64,000 nt of DNA from CAVPEV01 sp963703555 (GTDB lineage Bacteria; Actinomycetota; Actinomycetes; Actinomycetales; Cellulomonadaceae). Both the position numbers and the translations under genes were made by a program. Position 1 is the first letter of the stretch; the number at the start of each line of letters is the position of its first letter. Location of the stretch: assembly GCA_963703555.1 (NCBI GenBank), contig CAVPEV010000048.1, positions 1 to 64,000 on the forward strand. The letters run 5' to 3'. This document shows, in pieces, positions 52,971 through 62,540 of the stretch. Below the pieces are notes generated by a model. It was not told the DNA's origin and did no database searches. It saw nothing but the letters and a program-made list of their open reading frames with translations.

Positions 52971-53945
52971 TCAGAAGTCCCAGTCCGCGTCTTCGGTCTC
53001 CACGGCCTTGCCGATGACGTAGGAGGAGCCGGACCCGGAGAAGAAGTCGTGGTTCTCGTCGGCGTTGGGGGCCAGCGCGGCGAGGATGGACGGGTTGACG
53101 TCCGTCTCGTCACGGGGGAACAGGGCCTCGTAGCCGAGGTTCATCAACGCCTTGTTGGCGTTGTAGCGCAGGAAGCGCTTCACGTCGTCGGTCAGCCCGA
53201 GCGGGTCGTACAGGTCGGCGGTGTACTGCGCCTCGTTGTCGTACAGCTCGAAGAGCAGGTCGAACGTGTAGTCCTTGATCTGCGCCTGGCGGGCGGCGGA
53301 CTCCTTCTCCAGGCCCTTCTGGAACTTGTAGCCGATGTAGTACCCGTGCACGGCCTCGTCGCGGATGATGAGCCGGATGAGGTCGGCGGTGTTCGTCAGC
53401 TTCGCCCGGCTGGACCAGTACATCGGGGCGTAGAAGCCGGAGTAGAAGAGGAACGACTCCAGCATGGTGGACGCCACCTTGCGCTTGAGCGGGTCGTCGC
53501 CCCGGTAGTACGTGAGGACGATCTCCGCCTTACGCTGCAGGTTGGGGTTCTCCTCCGACCAGCTGAAGGCGTCGTCGATCTCCGGCGTGGAGATCAGGGT
53601 GGAGAAGATCGACGAGTAGGACCGGGCGTGCACCGACTCCATGAACGCGATGTTGGTGTACACCGCCCCCTCGTGGGGGGTCAGCGCATCCGGGATGAGG
53701 CAGACCGCGCCCACCGTGCCCTGGATGGTGTCCAGCAGGGTCAGGCCGGTGAACACCCGGGTCGTCATGGTCTTCTCGACCTCGCTGAGCGTCGCCCAGG
53801 ACTGGATGTCATTGGACACCGGAACCTTCTCCGGTAGCCAGAAGTTCCCGGTCAGCCGGTCCCAGACCTCCAGGTCCTTCTCGTCTTCCAGCCGGTTCCA
53901 GTTGATCGCCTGCACCCGGTCGACGAGCCTCAGCTTCTGCGCCAT
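52971..53945 (-). CDS. nrdF: class Ib ribonucleotide reductase beta subunit NrdF
   Basis: 324 residues from ATG 53945 (GGAGTGGGG upstream). Ferritin-like fold with metal ligands in FMESVHARSYS (Glu, His) and IRDEAVHGYYIGY (Asp/Glu, His). Class Ib NrdF carries a dimetal-tyrosyl radical and normally needs NrdI for Mn assembly. nrdE lies 34 bp upstream. The C-terminus ends DADWDF, which binds NrdE. Confidence 0.96.
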   Translation of the reverse strand: MAQKLRLVDRVQAINWNRLEDEKDLEVWDRLTGNFWLPEKVPVSNDIQSWATLSEVEKTMTTRVFTGLTLLDTIQGTVGAVCLIPDALTPHEGAVYTNIAFMESVHARSYSSIFSTLISTPEIDDAFSWSEENPNLQRKAEIVLTYYRGDDPLKRKVASTMLESFLFYSGFYAPMYWSSRAKLTNTADLIRLIIRDEAVHGYYIGYKFQKGLEKESAARQAQIKDYTFDLLFELYDNEAQYTADLYDPLGLTDDVKRFLRYNANKALMNLGYEALFPRDETDVNPSILAALAPNADENHDFFSGSGSSYVIGKAVETEDADWDF

Positions 53946-53979
53946 GTCCCCACTCCTCACGTGCTCGGGTCGACCGGTG

Positions 53980-56124
53980 TCACAGCATGCACGAGACGCA
54001 GCCCTCGACCTCGGTGCCCTCGAGCGCCATCTGGCGCAGCCGCACGTAGTAGATCGTCTTGATGCCCTTGCGCCACGCGTAGATCTGCGCCTTGTTGAGG
54101 TCCCGGGTGGTCACCGTGTCCTTGAAGAAAAGCGTCAGCGACAGGCCCTGGTCCACGTGCTGGGTCGCCTCGGCGTACGTGTCGATGATCTTCTCGTAGC
54201 CGATCTCGTAGGCGTCCTGGTAGTACTCCAGGTTGTCGTTCGTCATGAACGGCGCCGGGTAGTACACCCGCCCGAGCTTGCCCTCCTTGCGGATCTCGAT
54301 CTTCGAGGCGATCGGGTGGATGGAGCTGGTCGAATGGTTGATGTAGCTGATCGAGCCGGTCGGCGGCACGGCCTGCAGGTTCTGGTTGTACAACCCGTGC
54401 TCGCGCACCGCCGCGGCCAGCTCCCGCCAGTCGTCCTGCGTGGGGATGTGCACCCCGGCGGTGGCGAACAGCTCGGCGACCCGCGCCGTGCGCGGCTCCC
54501 AGACCCGGTCGGTGTACTTGGTGAAGTACTCCCCGGTGGCGTACGTCGAGTCCTCGAACCCCGTGAACCGCCGGCCGCGCTCGATCGCCAGCCGGTTGGA
54601 GGCACGGACCGCGTGGTACGCGACCGTGTAGAAGTACATGTTCGTGAAGTCCAGCCCCTCCTGGGAGCCGTAGAAGATCCGCTCCCGGGCCAGGTAGCCG
54701 TGCAGGTTCATCTGGCCCAGGCCGATGGCGTGCCCCTCGTCGTTGGCCCGCTTGATGGACGGCACGGACTCGATCGCCGTCTGGTCGCTCACCGCGGTGA
54801 GCGCCCGGATCGCCGTCTCCACGGTGCGCCCGAAGTCCGGGGAGTCCATGGTCAGCGCGATGTTGAGCGACCCCAGGTTGCAGGAGATGTCCCGCCCCAC
54901 GTGGGAGTAGGACAGGTCGTCGTTGTAGGTGGACGGCGTGGCGACCTGCAGGATCTCCGAGCACAGGTTGGAGTGCGTGACCTTGCCCGCGATCGGGTTG
55001 GCCCGGTTGACCGTGTCCTCGAACATGACGTACGGGTACCCGGACTGGAACTGGATCTCGGCGAGGACCTGGAAGAACTGGCGGGCGTTGATCCGGGTCT
55101 TGTGGATGCGGTCGTCGTCGACCATCTGCCGGTACCGGGCGGTCACGTCGATGTCGGCGAACGGCATGCCATAGACGCGCTCCACGTCGTACGGGGAGAA
55201 CAGGCACATGTCCTCGTTGTTCTTGGCCAGCTCGAAGGTGATGTCCGGGATCACCACGCCCAGGGACAGCGTCTTGATGCGGACCTTCTCGTCGGCGTTC
55301 TCCCGCTTGGTGTCCAGGAACCGCAGGATGTCCGGGTGGTGGGCGTGCAGGTACACGGCGCCCGCGCCCTGGCGGGCGCCGAGCTGGTTGGCGTAGGAGA
55401 ACGAGTCCTCCAGGAGCTTCATCACCGGGATGACGCCGGATGACTGGTTCTGGATCTGCTTGATCGGCGCGCCGTGCTCGCGGATGTTGCTCAGCAGCAG
55501 AGCGACGCCACCGCCCCGCTTGGACAGCTGGAGGGCGGAGTTGATCCCCCGCGCGATGGACTCCATGTTGTCCTCGATGCGCAGCAGGAAGCAGCTCACC
55601 GGCTCCCCGCGCTGCGCCTTACCGAGGTTGAGGAACGTCGGGGTGGCCGGCTGGAAGCGCCCGGAGATCATCTCGTCGACCAACCGGAGGGCGAAGTCGG
55701 GGTCACCGTCGGCCAGGCTGAGGGCCACCATGGTGACCCGGTCCTCGAACCCCTCGAGGTACTTCGTGCCGTCGAACGTCTTCAGCGTGTAGGACGTGTA
55801 GTACTTGAACGCCCCGAGGAACGTCTGGAAGCGGAAGTCCTTGGAGTAGGCGTACTGGAAGATGCTCTTGACGAAGCCCGGCTCATAACGGTCCAGCACG
55901 GCCTTCTCGTAGTAGCCGTTCGTCACCAGGTAGGCGAGCTTCTCCGCCAGCGTCGGGAAGTGCACCGTGTGGGGGATCACGTGCTGGAGGAAGTACTGCC
56001 GGGCGGCCTCGTGGTCCTTGTCGAACTGGACCTCCCCGTCCGGGCCGTACAGGTTGAGCATGGCGTTGAGGGCGTGGTAGTCGAGCTCCACGCCGGTGCT
56101 GGTCTGCGTCACCGTCGTCGACAC
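53980..56124 (-). CDS. nrdE: class Ib ribonucleotide reductase alpha subunit NrdE
   Basis: 714 residues from GTG 56124 (VSTTVTQTS...). Active-site features: SNLCSEI, NLGSLNIALTM, and a terminal EVEGCVSCML with the redox cysteine pair. Length and the CxxC tail fit class Ib NrdE. The 147 bp between nrdE and nrdH contain no gene; nrdI is absent from its usual place. Confidence 0.95.
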   Translation of the reverse strand: MSTTVTQTSTGVELDYHALNAMLNLYGPDGEVQFDKDHEAARQYFLQHVIPHTVHFPTLAEKLAYLVTNGYYEKAVLDRYEPGFVKSIFQYAYSKDFRFQTFLGAFKYYTSYTLKTFDGTKYLEGFEDRVTMVALSLADGDPDFALRLVDEMISGRFQPATPTFLNLGKAQRGEPVSCFLLRIEDNMESIARGINSALQLSKRGGGVALLLSNIREHGAPIKQIQNQSSGVIPVMKLLEDSFSYANQLGARQGAGAVYLHAHHPDILRFLDTKRENADEKVRIKTLSLGVVIPDITFELAKNNEDMCLFSPYDVERVYGMPFADIDVTARYRQMVDDDRIHKTRINARQFFQVLAEIQFQSGYPYVMFEDTVNRANPIAGKVTHSNLCSEILQVATPSTYNDDLSYSHVGRDISCNLGSLNIALTMDSPDFGRTVETAIRALTAVSDQTAIESVPSIKRANDEGHAIGLGQMNLHGYLARERIFYGSQEGLDFTNMYFYTVAYHAVRASNRLAIERGRRFTGFEDSTYATGEYFTKYTDRVWEPRTARVAELFATAGVHIPTQDDWRELAAAVREHGLYNQNLQAVPPTGSISYINHSTSSIHPIASKIEIRKEGKLGRVYYPAPFMTNDNLEYYQDAYEIGYEKIIDTYAEATQHVDQGLSLTLFFKDTVTTRDLNKAQIYAWRKGIKTIYYVRLRQMALEGTEVEGCVSCML

Positions 56125-56271
56125 AATCGCCTCGATCCTTCCGGGACGCCGGGGGCGCCCGCGCCGGTGCGTGCAGGGGCTGCGCCCCGTCAACAGCACC
56201 CGACCTGTCCAGAGATGATGCCGCCGGCCCGGCCGAGGCCGTTCCGGCGAGAGACGCCCGACGCCGTGCGG

Positions 56272-56517
56272 TCAGGCGATCGCGACCGACGACCGGGCGG
56301 CGACGGCCTTGATCTGGTCCGGGCGGAACCCTGACCAGTGGTGACCGTCCGCCACGACGACCGGCGCTTGCAGGTAACCCAGCGACATGACGTAGTCCCG
56401 GGCGTCGGAGTCCTCGGTGATGTCCACCACGGTGTAGTCCAGGCCGGCCTTGTCCAGGGCGCGGTACGTCGCGGTGCACTGCACGCACGACGGCTTGCTG
56501 TAGACCGTGATCGACAT
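56272..56517 (-). CDS. nrdH: NrdH redoxin
   Basis: 81 residues. Glutaredoxin-like CVQC active site (SKPSCVQCTATYRAL), cis-Pro region YLQAPVVV and C-terminal WSGFRPDQIKA. Electron donor for NrdEF. ATG at 56517; two NrdR boxes lie 75-120 bp upstream. Confidence 0.94.
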   Translation of the reverse strand: MSITVYSKPSCVQCTATYRALDKAGLDYTVVDITEDSDARDYVMSLGYLQAPVVVADGHHWSGFRPDQIKAVAARSSVAIA

Positions 56518-56590
56518 CGTGGCTCCCTGGCTCTTCCCTGTGTCCTGTGCCGTGCTGCTCGGCTCCGTCTCGACGTCGCCGTGGCCTTGA

Positions 56591-56636
56591 ACACTACACC
56601 TAGTGGTAAGGCCGCGCACAGACCACTAGGGCTTGT
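56591..56636. promoter_or_regulatory. tandem NrdR boxes upstream of nrdH
   Basis: ACACTACACCTAGTGG (56591-56606) and GACCACTAGGGCTTGT (56621-56636) each carry the CTA-TAG core of NrdR boxes. Their centres are 30 bp apart, about three helical turns, which is the usual spacing. Expected to repress nrdHEF when dATP is plentiful. Confidence 0.78.
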
Positions 56637-56756
56637 GCTTACATGCGTGTCGTTTTTCACCCTGTGGGCGGCGTTGCACACCGTACCCGACCCCACCGAC
56701 GGCGCCTGTGACCTGCCCCGTCGCAGCCTCGGCACCCCGGGCGCCCGGTGCTGGGT

Positions 56757-57185
56757 TCAGCGGGTCCCGGGCCGCCACAGCACGATCGCGCCGGGCTCCC
56801 CGGACGGAGCCGCAGGGGCACCACCGCGACGGCGCCGGCCACGCCGGACGGCCTCGACGTCGCCCGACGGGTGCGCACGGAACACCCGGCTGCCCGGCTC
56901 GGCGAACGCCCGCAGATACTCCAGCTGGGCGCGCAACCTCTCCACCTCGGCCTCGAGCTCGAGGATGCGCTTGATGCCGGCGAGGTTGACGCCCTCGTCC
57001 TGGGAGAGCCGTTGCACCTCCCGCAGCAGATCGATGTCCCGGGAGGAATAGCGCCGCCCACGCCCGCGCGTACGCCGCGGGGACACCAGCCCCAGGCGGT
57101 CGTACTGGCGCAACGTCTGCGGGTGCATGCCGGCCAGGCCGGCCGCGACCGAGATCACGAACACTGCGGCGTCATCCGTCGCCAT
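56757..57185 (-). CDS. hspR: heat-shock repressor HspR
   Basis: 142 residues. MerR-type winged helix (HPQTLRQYDRLGLVSPRR, RRYSSRDIDLLREVQRL) then a coiled coil and a basic tail. Represses the dnaK operon via HAIR sites, with DnaK as co-repressor. It is 33 bp downstream of dnaJ in the same operon. Confidence 0.95.
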   Translation of the reverse strand: MATDDAAVFVISVAAGLAGMHPQTLRQYDRLGLVSPRRTRGRGRRYSSRDIDLLREVQRLSQDEGVNLAGIKRILELEAEVERLRAQLEYLRAFAEPGSRVFRAHPSGDVEAVRRGRRRRGGAPAAPSGEPGAIVLWRPGTR

Positions 57186-57218
57186 GAGCGCTCCTCACCT
57201 CCGCACGGTCCAGCGACC

Positions 57219-58190
57219 TCACTCCCGAGCGCGCGCGACCAGCTCGGCGCGAGGGTCCTGCCCGCGGGTCGCCTCGGCGAACGCCTGCACCGCCTCGCGT
57301 GCCGCACCGTCCAGCCGCTGCGGCACCGCCACCTGCACGGTGACCAGCAGGTCGCCGGTACGGCGAGCGGCCCTCAGCCCCCTGCCCTTGACCCGCAGGG
57401 TCCGCCCGGACGGCGTGCCGGCCGGCACGCGCACCCGCACGGTCGAGCCGTCGAGCGTGGGCACGTCGACCGTCGCGCCCAGCGCCGCCTCGGGGAACGT
57501 GACAGGCACGGTGATGCGCACGTCCTCGCCGTCCAGGGCGAACACCGGGTGTGGTGTGACGTGGACGGTGATGATCAGGTCGCCGGCCGGTCCACCGTTC
57601 TCGCCCGGCCGGCCCGTGCCGCGCAACCGGATCTTCTGCCCGTCGCGCACGCCCGCCGGGATCCGCGCCGTGACGGTGCGCCCCTCGACGTTCAGGGTGA
57701 TCGTCGAGCCCTGGGCGGCGTCCCGGAACGGCAGCGTCGTCTGCGCAGCGAGATCGGCGCCCGTCCGGCTGGCCCGGCCACCGCCGGAGAACAGCCCGCC
57801 GAGGATGTCGTCGAAGCCGCCGGAGCTCCCGCCGCCACCCTGCTGGAACCGCACCCGGGTGCCCGGGCCGGAGAACATCCCGCCGAACAGGTCCTCGAAC
57901 CCGCTCGGGGCGCCCCGCCCGGGGCCGCCCGCGCCCGCGGTGAACCGCGCGCCGCCGGCCATCGCCCGCAGCTGGTCGTACTGCTGACGTTGCTCCGGGT
58001 CGGACAGGACGGCGTACGCCTCGCCGATGTCCTTGAACTTCGCCTCGGCCCCGGCATCCCCAGGGTTCTGGTCCGGGTGGAGCTTGCGGGCGAGCTTGCG
58101 GTACGCCTTCTTGATCGCCGCGGCGTCGGCATCCTTGGGGACGCCGAGGACCGCGTAGTAGTCCTTCTCGAGCCAGTCCTGCCCGGTCAC
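57219..58190 (-). CDS. dnaJ: chaperone DnaJ (no zinc finger, CbpA-like)
   Basis: 323 residues from GTG 58190. J-domain with HPD motif (ARKLHPDQNP), a Gly/Phe-rich linker (GFEDLFGGMF, GGFDDILGGLF) and two C-terminal client-binding domains. The CxxCxGxG zinc repeats of DnaJ1 are absent, so it is the DnaJ2/CbpA type common in actinobacterial dnaK operons. GGGAGG ribosome-binding site. Confidence 0.93.
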   Translation of the reverse strand: MTGQDWLEKDYYAVLGVPKDADAAAIKKAYRKLARKLHPDQNPGDAGAEAKFKDIGEAYAVLSDPEQRQQYDQLRAMAGGARFTAGAGGPGRGAPSGFEDLFGGMFSGPGTRVRFQQGGGGSSGGFDDILGGLFSGGGRASRTGADLAAQTTLPFRDAAQGSTITLNVEGRTVTARIPAGVRDGQKIRLRGTGRPGENGGPAGDLIITVHVTPHPVFALDGEDVRITVPVTFPEAALGATVDVPTLDGSTVRVRVPAGTPSGRTLRVKGRGLRAARRTGDLLVTVQVAVPQRLDGAAREAVQAFAEATRGQDPRAELVARARE

Positions 58191-58239
58191 AGCGCCTCCC
58201 TTCCTCTCCTGTCCATGCCCCTTCCGCCTGCTCGCCGGC

Positions 58240-58905
58240 TCAGCCCTGCGGCCCGACGACGGCGACCCGGGCCGCACGCAGGATGCGGTCGCCCGCGCGG
58301 TAGCCCGGCTGCAGCACCTGCTGCACGGTCGGCTCCGTCACGTCTGGCGACGTCGAGTGCAGCAGCGCCTCGTGCACCGCCGGGTCGAACGGCTCGCTGG
58401 GCGCACCGTAGCGCTCCACCCCGAACCGCTGGAGGGTCTGCTCGAGCTTGTCGGCGATGGCCGCGAACGGCCCGGAGAGGTCGCCGTGCGCGCGCGCCAG
58501 CTCGATGTCGTCCAGCACGCCCACCAGCGCCTCGGCCACGTCCGCCGCACCCTGTCGGCGCGCCGCCGCGAGCTCGGCCCGGGACCGCTTGACGTAGGCG
58601 GAGTACTCCTGCTCGAGGTTGTAGTGGTCCGCGGTGCGTCGCTGCAACTGATCGAGCAGGTCGGCCGCCTGCGCCTGCGCCTGTGCCAACGGGTCGGGCT
58701 CAGGCGCCTGCGACGGTGGCTCCGCAGTCGGCGCTGCGGTCCCCCCCGCCTCGGCGGGGACCTCGGCTGGGGCCGGCTCACGCACGTGTCCGGTCGCCGG
58801 GTCGATCCGCCGCTTGTCGGTGACCCGCACCTCGGCCTGACCCCCGGAGGGGCCGGCCCCTCCGGCCCCTCCGACCCCTCCGGTCCGGGTGTCCTGATCG
58901 CTCAC
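58240..58905 (-). CDS. grpE: nucleotide exchange factor GrpE
   Basis: 221 residues. Disordered acidic N-terminus, long helix (LLDQLQRRTADHYNLEQEYSAYVKRS), four-helix bundle and C-terminal beta domain (VQQVLQPGYRAGDRILRAARVAV). GTG start overlaps the dnaK stop by 4 bp. Confidence 0.94.
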   Translation of the reverse strand: MSDQDTRTGGVGGAGGAGPSGGQAEVRVTDKRRIDPATGHVREPAPAEVPAEAGGTAAPTAEPPSQAPEPDPLAQAQAQAADLLDQLQRRTADHYNLEQEYSAYVKRSRAELAAARRQGAADVAEALVGVLDDIELARAHGDLSGPFAAIADKLEQTLQRFGVERYGAPSEPFDPAVHEALLHSTSPDVTEPTVQQVLQPGYRAGDRILRAARVAVVGPQG

Positions 58906-60758
58906 TTGGTGTCCTCGTCGTCCACGATCTCGGCGTCCACCACGTCGTCGGCCGCGGCGCCCGTCGACCCGTCCGCACCGGACGCGCCGGACGCGGCTGT
59001 CGCCTGGTCCGACTGGTACAACGCCTCGCCGATCTTCTGGCTCACCGTGACCAGCGCGGACTGCTTGGCCTTGACCGCCTCGACGTCGTCACCCTCGAGC
59101 GCCTTCTTCAGCTCGTCGACCGCGCCACGGACCTCGGTGGTCACGTCGGCCGGGAGCTTCTCGGCGTTGTCGGTGAGCAGCTTCTCGGTGGAGTAGACCA
59201 GCTGCTCGGCGCTGTTGCGCGCATCGGCCTCCTCGCGACGCTTGCGGTCCTCGGCCGCATGCGCCTCCGCCTCCTTCACCATCCGGTCGATCTCGTCCTT
59301 GCTCAGGCCGGACCCGCCGGTGATCGTCATCGACTGCTCCTTGCCCGTGCCGCGGTCCTTGGCGGACACGTGCACGATGCCGTTCGCGTCGATGTCGAAG
59401 GTGACCTCGATCTGCGGCACGCCGCGCGGCGCCGGCGCGATGCCGGTCAGCTCGAAGGTGCCCAGCGGCTTGTTGTCCCGGGCGAACTCGCGCTCGCCCT
59501 GGAAGACCTGGATGAGCACCGACGGCTGGTTGTCCTCGGCGGTGGAGAAGATCTCCGACCGCCGCGTCGGGATGGCCGTGTTGCGCTCGATGAGCTTGGT
59601 CATCACCCCGCCCTTGGTCTCGATGCCCAGGCTCAGCGGGGTCACGTCGATGAGCAGGACGTCCTTGCGGTCACCCGTCATGACGCCGGCCTGCAGCGCG
59701 GCGCCGACAGCGACGACCTCGTCCGGGTTGACGCCCTTGTTGGGCTCCTTGCCCCCGGTGAGATCGCGCACGACGTCGACCACGGCCGGCATGCGGGTGG
59801 ATCCGCCCACCAGGACGACGTGGTCGATGTCACCGACCGTGACGCCGGCGTCGCGGATCACCGCGTGGAACGGCGCCTTGGTCCGCTCCAGCAGGTCCTT
59901 CGCCATCTGCTCGAACTGCGCCCGGGTGAGCTTGGAGTCCAGGTGCACCGGCCCGTTCTCGCTCATCGACAGGTACTGCAGCGAGATGTTCGTGCTGGTG
60001 GAGCTGGACAGCTCCTTCTTGGCCTGCTCGGCCGCCTCGCGCAGCCGCTGCAGGGCGATCCGGTCCTTGGACAGGTCCACACCCGTGGTGTTCTTCACCT
60101 CGGCGATGAGGTGCTCGACGATCCGGCTGTCCCAGTCGTCGCCACCGAGCCGGTTGTCGCCGGAGGTGGCGCGCACCTCGATCGTGGAGAACCCGTCGTC
60201 GTCCTTGCCGACCTCCAGCAGGGAGACGTCGAACGTGCCGCCGCCGAGGTCGAAGACGAGGATGAGCTCGTCCTCCTTGCCCTTCTCCAGCCCGTAGGCC
60301 AGGGCGGCCGCGGTCGGCTCGTTGATGATGCGGAGCACGTTCAGGCCCGCGATGGCGCCCGCGTCCTTCGTCGCCTGGCGCTGGGCGTCGTTGAAGTACG
60401 CCGGAACCGTGACGACGGCGTCCGTGATCGACTCGCCGAGATAGGCCTCCGCGTCCCGCTTGAGCTTGCCGAGGATGCGCGCGGAGATCTCCTGCGGGGT
60501 GTACTTCTTGTCGTCGATCGACACCGTCCAGTCCGTGCCCATGTGGCGCTTGACGGAGGTGATGGTGCGGTCGACGTTGGTCACGGCCTGCCGCTTGGCG
60601 ACCTCGCCCACCAGCACTTCACCCGTCTTGGAGAACGCCACGACGGACGGCGTGGTGCGGGAGCCCTCCGAGTTCGCGATGACGGTGGGCTCGCCACCCT
60701 CCAGGACGGCGACCACGGAGTTCGTGGTGCCCAGGTCGATGCCGACTGCTCGTGCCAT
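58902..60758 (-). CDS. dnaK: chaperone DnaK (Hsp70)
   Basis: 618 residues. ATPase motifs IDLGTTNSVV, FDLGGGTFDVS and VGGSTRMPAV; substrate domain LSLGIETKGGVMTKLI; C-terminal EIVDDEDTK. ATG at 60758 with AGGAAGAGG upstream. First gene of dnaK-grpE-dnaJ-hspR, controlled by two HAIR elements. Confidence 0.97.
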   Translation of the reverse strand: MARAVGIDLGTTNSVVAVLEGGEPTVIANSEGSRTTPSVVAFSKTGEVLVGEVAKRQAVTNVDRTITSVKRHMGTDWTVSIDDKKYTPQEISARILGKLKRDAEAYLGESITDAVVTVPAYFNDAQRQATKDAGAIAGLNVLRIINEPTAAALAYGLEKGKEDELILVFDLGGGTFDVSLLEVGKDDDGFSTIEVRATSGDNRLGGDDWDSRIVEHLIAEVKNTTGVDLSKDRIALQRLREAAEQAKKELSSSTSTNISLQYLSMSENGPVHLDSKLTRAQFEQMAKDLLERTKAPFHAVIRDAGVTVGDIDHVVLVGGSTRMPAVVDVVRDLTGGKEPNKGVNPDEVVAVGAALQAGVMTGDRKDVLLIDVTPLSLGIETKGGVMTKLIERNTAIPTRRSEIFSTAEDNQPSVLIQVFQGEREFARDNKPLGTFELTGIAPAPRGVPQIEVTFDIDANGIVHVSAKDRGTGKEQSMTITGGSGLSKDEIDRMVKEAEAHAAEDRKRREEADARNSAEQLVYSTEKLLTDNAEKLPADVTTEVRGAVDELKKALEGDDVEAVKAKQSALVTVSQKIGEALYQSDQATAASGASGADGSTGAAADDVVDAEIVDDEDTK

Positions 60759-60821
60759 GTGAAGCCTCTTCCTCGGTGTGTCCGGTCCGGCATCCGGTCG
60801 CGGAGGACGGGAGCCGTGCGT

Positions 60822-60842
60822 CTTGAGTCGTGTCGGCTCAAG
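60822..60842. promoter_or_regulatory. HAIR element 1 (HspR operator)
   Basis: CTTGAGT-N7-GCTCAAG, matching the HspR inverted repeat except one position. 64 bp upstream of the dnaK start. Confidence 0.9.
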
Positions 60843-60885
60843 TCTGCGCCGCGCGCGGGGATCCACGCAACTCAGCCGGCTCGTA

Positions 60886-60906
60886 CTTGAGTCCGATGGG
60901 CTCAAC
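60886..60906. promoter_or_regulatory. HAIR element 2 (HspR operator)
   Basis: CTTGAGT-N7-GCTCAAC, two mismatches from the ideal. 64 bp from HAIR1 (centre to centre), about six helical turns. Confidence 0.85.
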
Positions 60907-61020
60907 CTCGGGCGTGTGCTGGACATTCCCGGCTCGGTGTGCTGTGCCCGCACATGGCGCGGCCTGCGGATCCCGCCGAGGACTCGCAGGTGCTGGCGTC
61001 CGTGCCAGCGGCGACCCGGC

Positions 61021-62274
61021 TCAACCCGTGACGAGCAGCACGACGAGCGCCCCGTTCAGGGTGACGATCAGGACGGCCACCGCGAGGAGCACCGCCCGCA
61101 GCATCGGACCGTTCGCGCGGTCGCCCATGAGGGCCCGGTCGTGCCCGATACGCAGGAGCGGGATGAGCGCGAACGGGATGCCGAAGGACAGCACCACCTG
61201 ACTGATGACGAGGGCCCACGTCGGATTTGCGCCGAGCCCCAGCACGAGCAGCGCGGGGACCAGCGTGACCACCCTGCGTACCAGCAGCGGGACCCGGACG
61301 CGCAGCAGGCCGGCCATGATCGTCGCGCCCGCGTAGGTGCCCACCGACGTCGAGGCCAGGCTGGAGGCGAGCAGGCCGACGGCGAACAGCACCCCGACGG
61401 CGGGGCCGAGCGCACCGACGACGGCCGCATGCGCGCCCGGGATGCTGTCCGTGCCCGGCACTCCCCGCAGGCTGGCTGCGGCGAGGAGCAGCAGCCCGAC
61501 GTTGACCAGGCCCGCCAGGAGCAGGGCGCCGACGACGTCGGTCCGCGTGGCCCGCAGCAGCCGGTCGAGGTCCGCGGTCACGGTGACGTGGCCGTGCCGG
61601 TCTCGCGCCAGGGCCGAGTGCAGGTAGATCGCGTGCGGCATGACAGTGGCACCGAGCATGCTCGCGGCGAGCACCACGGAGTCCGTGCCCTCGAAGCGGG
61701 GCACCACGCCGGCGAGCACGGCACCCGCGTCCGGCGGGGCGAAGCCCAGGCCGAGGAGGAACCCCGCGGTGATGACGACCAGGAGGCCCATGATGACGGC
61801 CTCGAACCTGCGCTGGCCGAACCGGTCCTGCGTGGCCAGCAGCAGCGTGGACACCACCCCGACGATCACCCCGCCGGCCAGCATCGGGACCCCGAACAGC
61901 AGGGACAGCGCCAGCGCGCCGCCGACCACCTCCGCCAGGTCCGTCGCCGCCGCGACGAGCTCCGCCTGCAGCCAGAACGCGATGCGCCCGCGCGAGCCGA
62001 GCCGGTCCCCCAGCAGCTCGGGCAAAGATCTCCCGGTGACCAGCCCGACCTTCGCCGACTGGTACTGCACGAGCACCGCCATCGCGTTGGCCGTCAGCAG
62101 CACCCAGACCAGGAGGAATCCGTATCGAGAGCCGGCGGTGAGGTTGGCGGCGACGTTGCCGGGGTCCACGTAGGCCACGGAGGCCACGAACGCCGGCCCG
62201 AGCATCGACACGATCCGAGGACGACGAACCACCACCGACGGGGGTGGCTGCGGGGCCGGCGGAGCGCAGTTCAA
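61021..62274 (-). CDS. mntH: Nramp-family divalent metal transporter
   Basis: 417 residues, about 11 membrane segments. Metal-binding DPGN in AYVDPGNVAANL (TM1) and MPHAIYLHS (TM6, Met-Pro-His) are the Nramp signature for Mn2+/Fe2+ uptake. Start annotated at the TTG 62274; a GTG inside (VVVRRPRIVSML) is a possible shorter start. A palindrome 16 bp upstream is a likely MntR site. Confidence 0.9.
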   Translation of the reverse strand: MNCAPPAPQPPPSVVVRRPRIVSMLGPAFVASVAYVDPGNVAANLTAGSRYGFLLVWVLLTANAMAVLVQYQSAKVGLVTGRSLPELLGDRLGSRGRIAFWLQAELVAAATDLAEVVGGALALSLLFGVPMLAGGVIVGVVSTLLLATQDRFGQRRFEAVIMGLLVVITAGFLLGLGFAPPDAGAVLAGVVPRFEGTDSVVLAASMLGATVMPHAIYLHSALARDRHGHVTVTADLDRLLRATRTDVVGALLLAGLVNVGLLLLAAASLRGVPGTDSIPGAHAAVVGALGPAVGVLFAVGLLASSLASTSVGTYAGATIMAGLLRVRVPLLVRRVVTLVPALLVLGLGANPTWALVISQVVLSFGIPFALIPLLRIGHDRALMGDRANGPMLRAVLLAVAVLIVTLNGALVVLLVTG

Positions 62275-62289
62275 CTCTTCGCACCCCCA

Positions 62290-62307
62290 AGTTCGGCTGT
62301 CCGAACT
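62290..62307. promoter_or_regulatory. palindrome upstream of the Nramp gene, possible MntR operator
   Basis: AGTTCGG-CTGT-CCGAACT, perfect 7-bp arms. The TTCGG...CCGAA form resembles MntR/DtxR-type metal-repressor sites. No mntR is in the window. Confidence 0.6.
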
Positions 62308-62540
62308 CCCAGCCTAGCGGGCGCCGGGCCCGATCGCCTGCGGCGACTCGCGGCCCGTCTGCGCAGCAGGGAGCGGACGGGTCGCGGCTGCGCCCAGCAG
62401 GTCACCCGGCGACGTGACCGGTGCAGCCGGCCCGTCGGGCGTCCGAGTTGCCCTGTGGAGCGGGCGTGGCCCGTCCGTCGGGGGGTGGCGGTGTGGATGG
62501 GTGCCGCCCGGTGTGGGTGGCGGCCGGTAGACTCGAACGC

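Noticed and set aside
56125..56271. nrdI between nrdE and nrdH
   Set aside because: Only 147 bp with no open frame of suitable size or flavodoxin motif.
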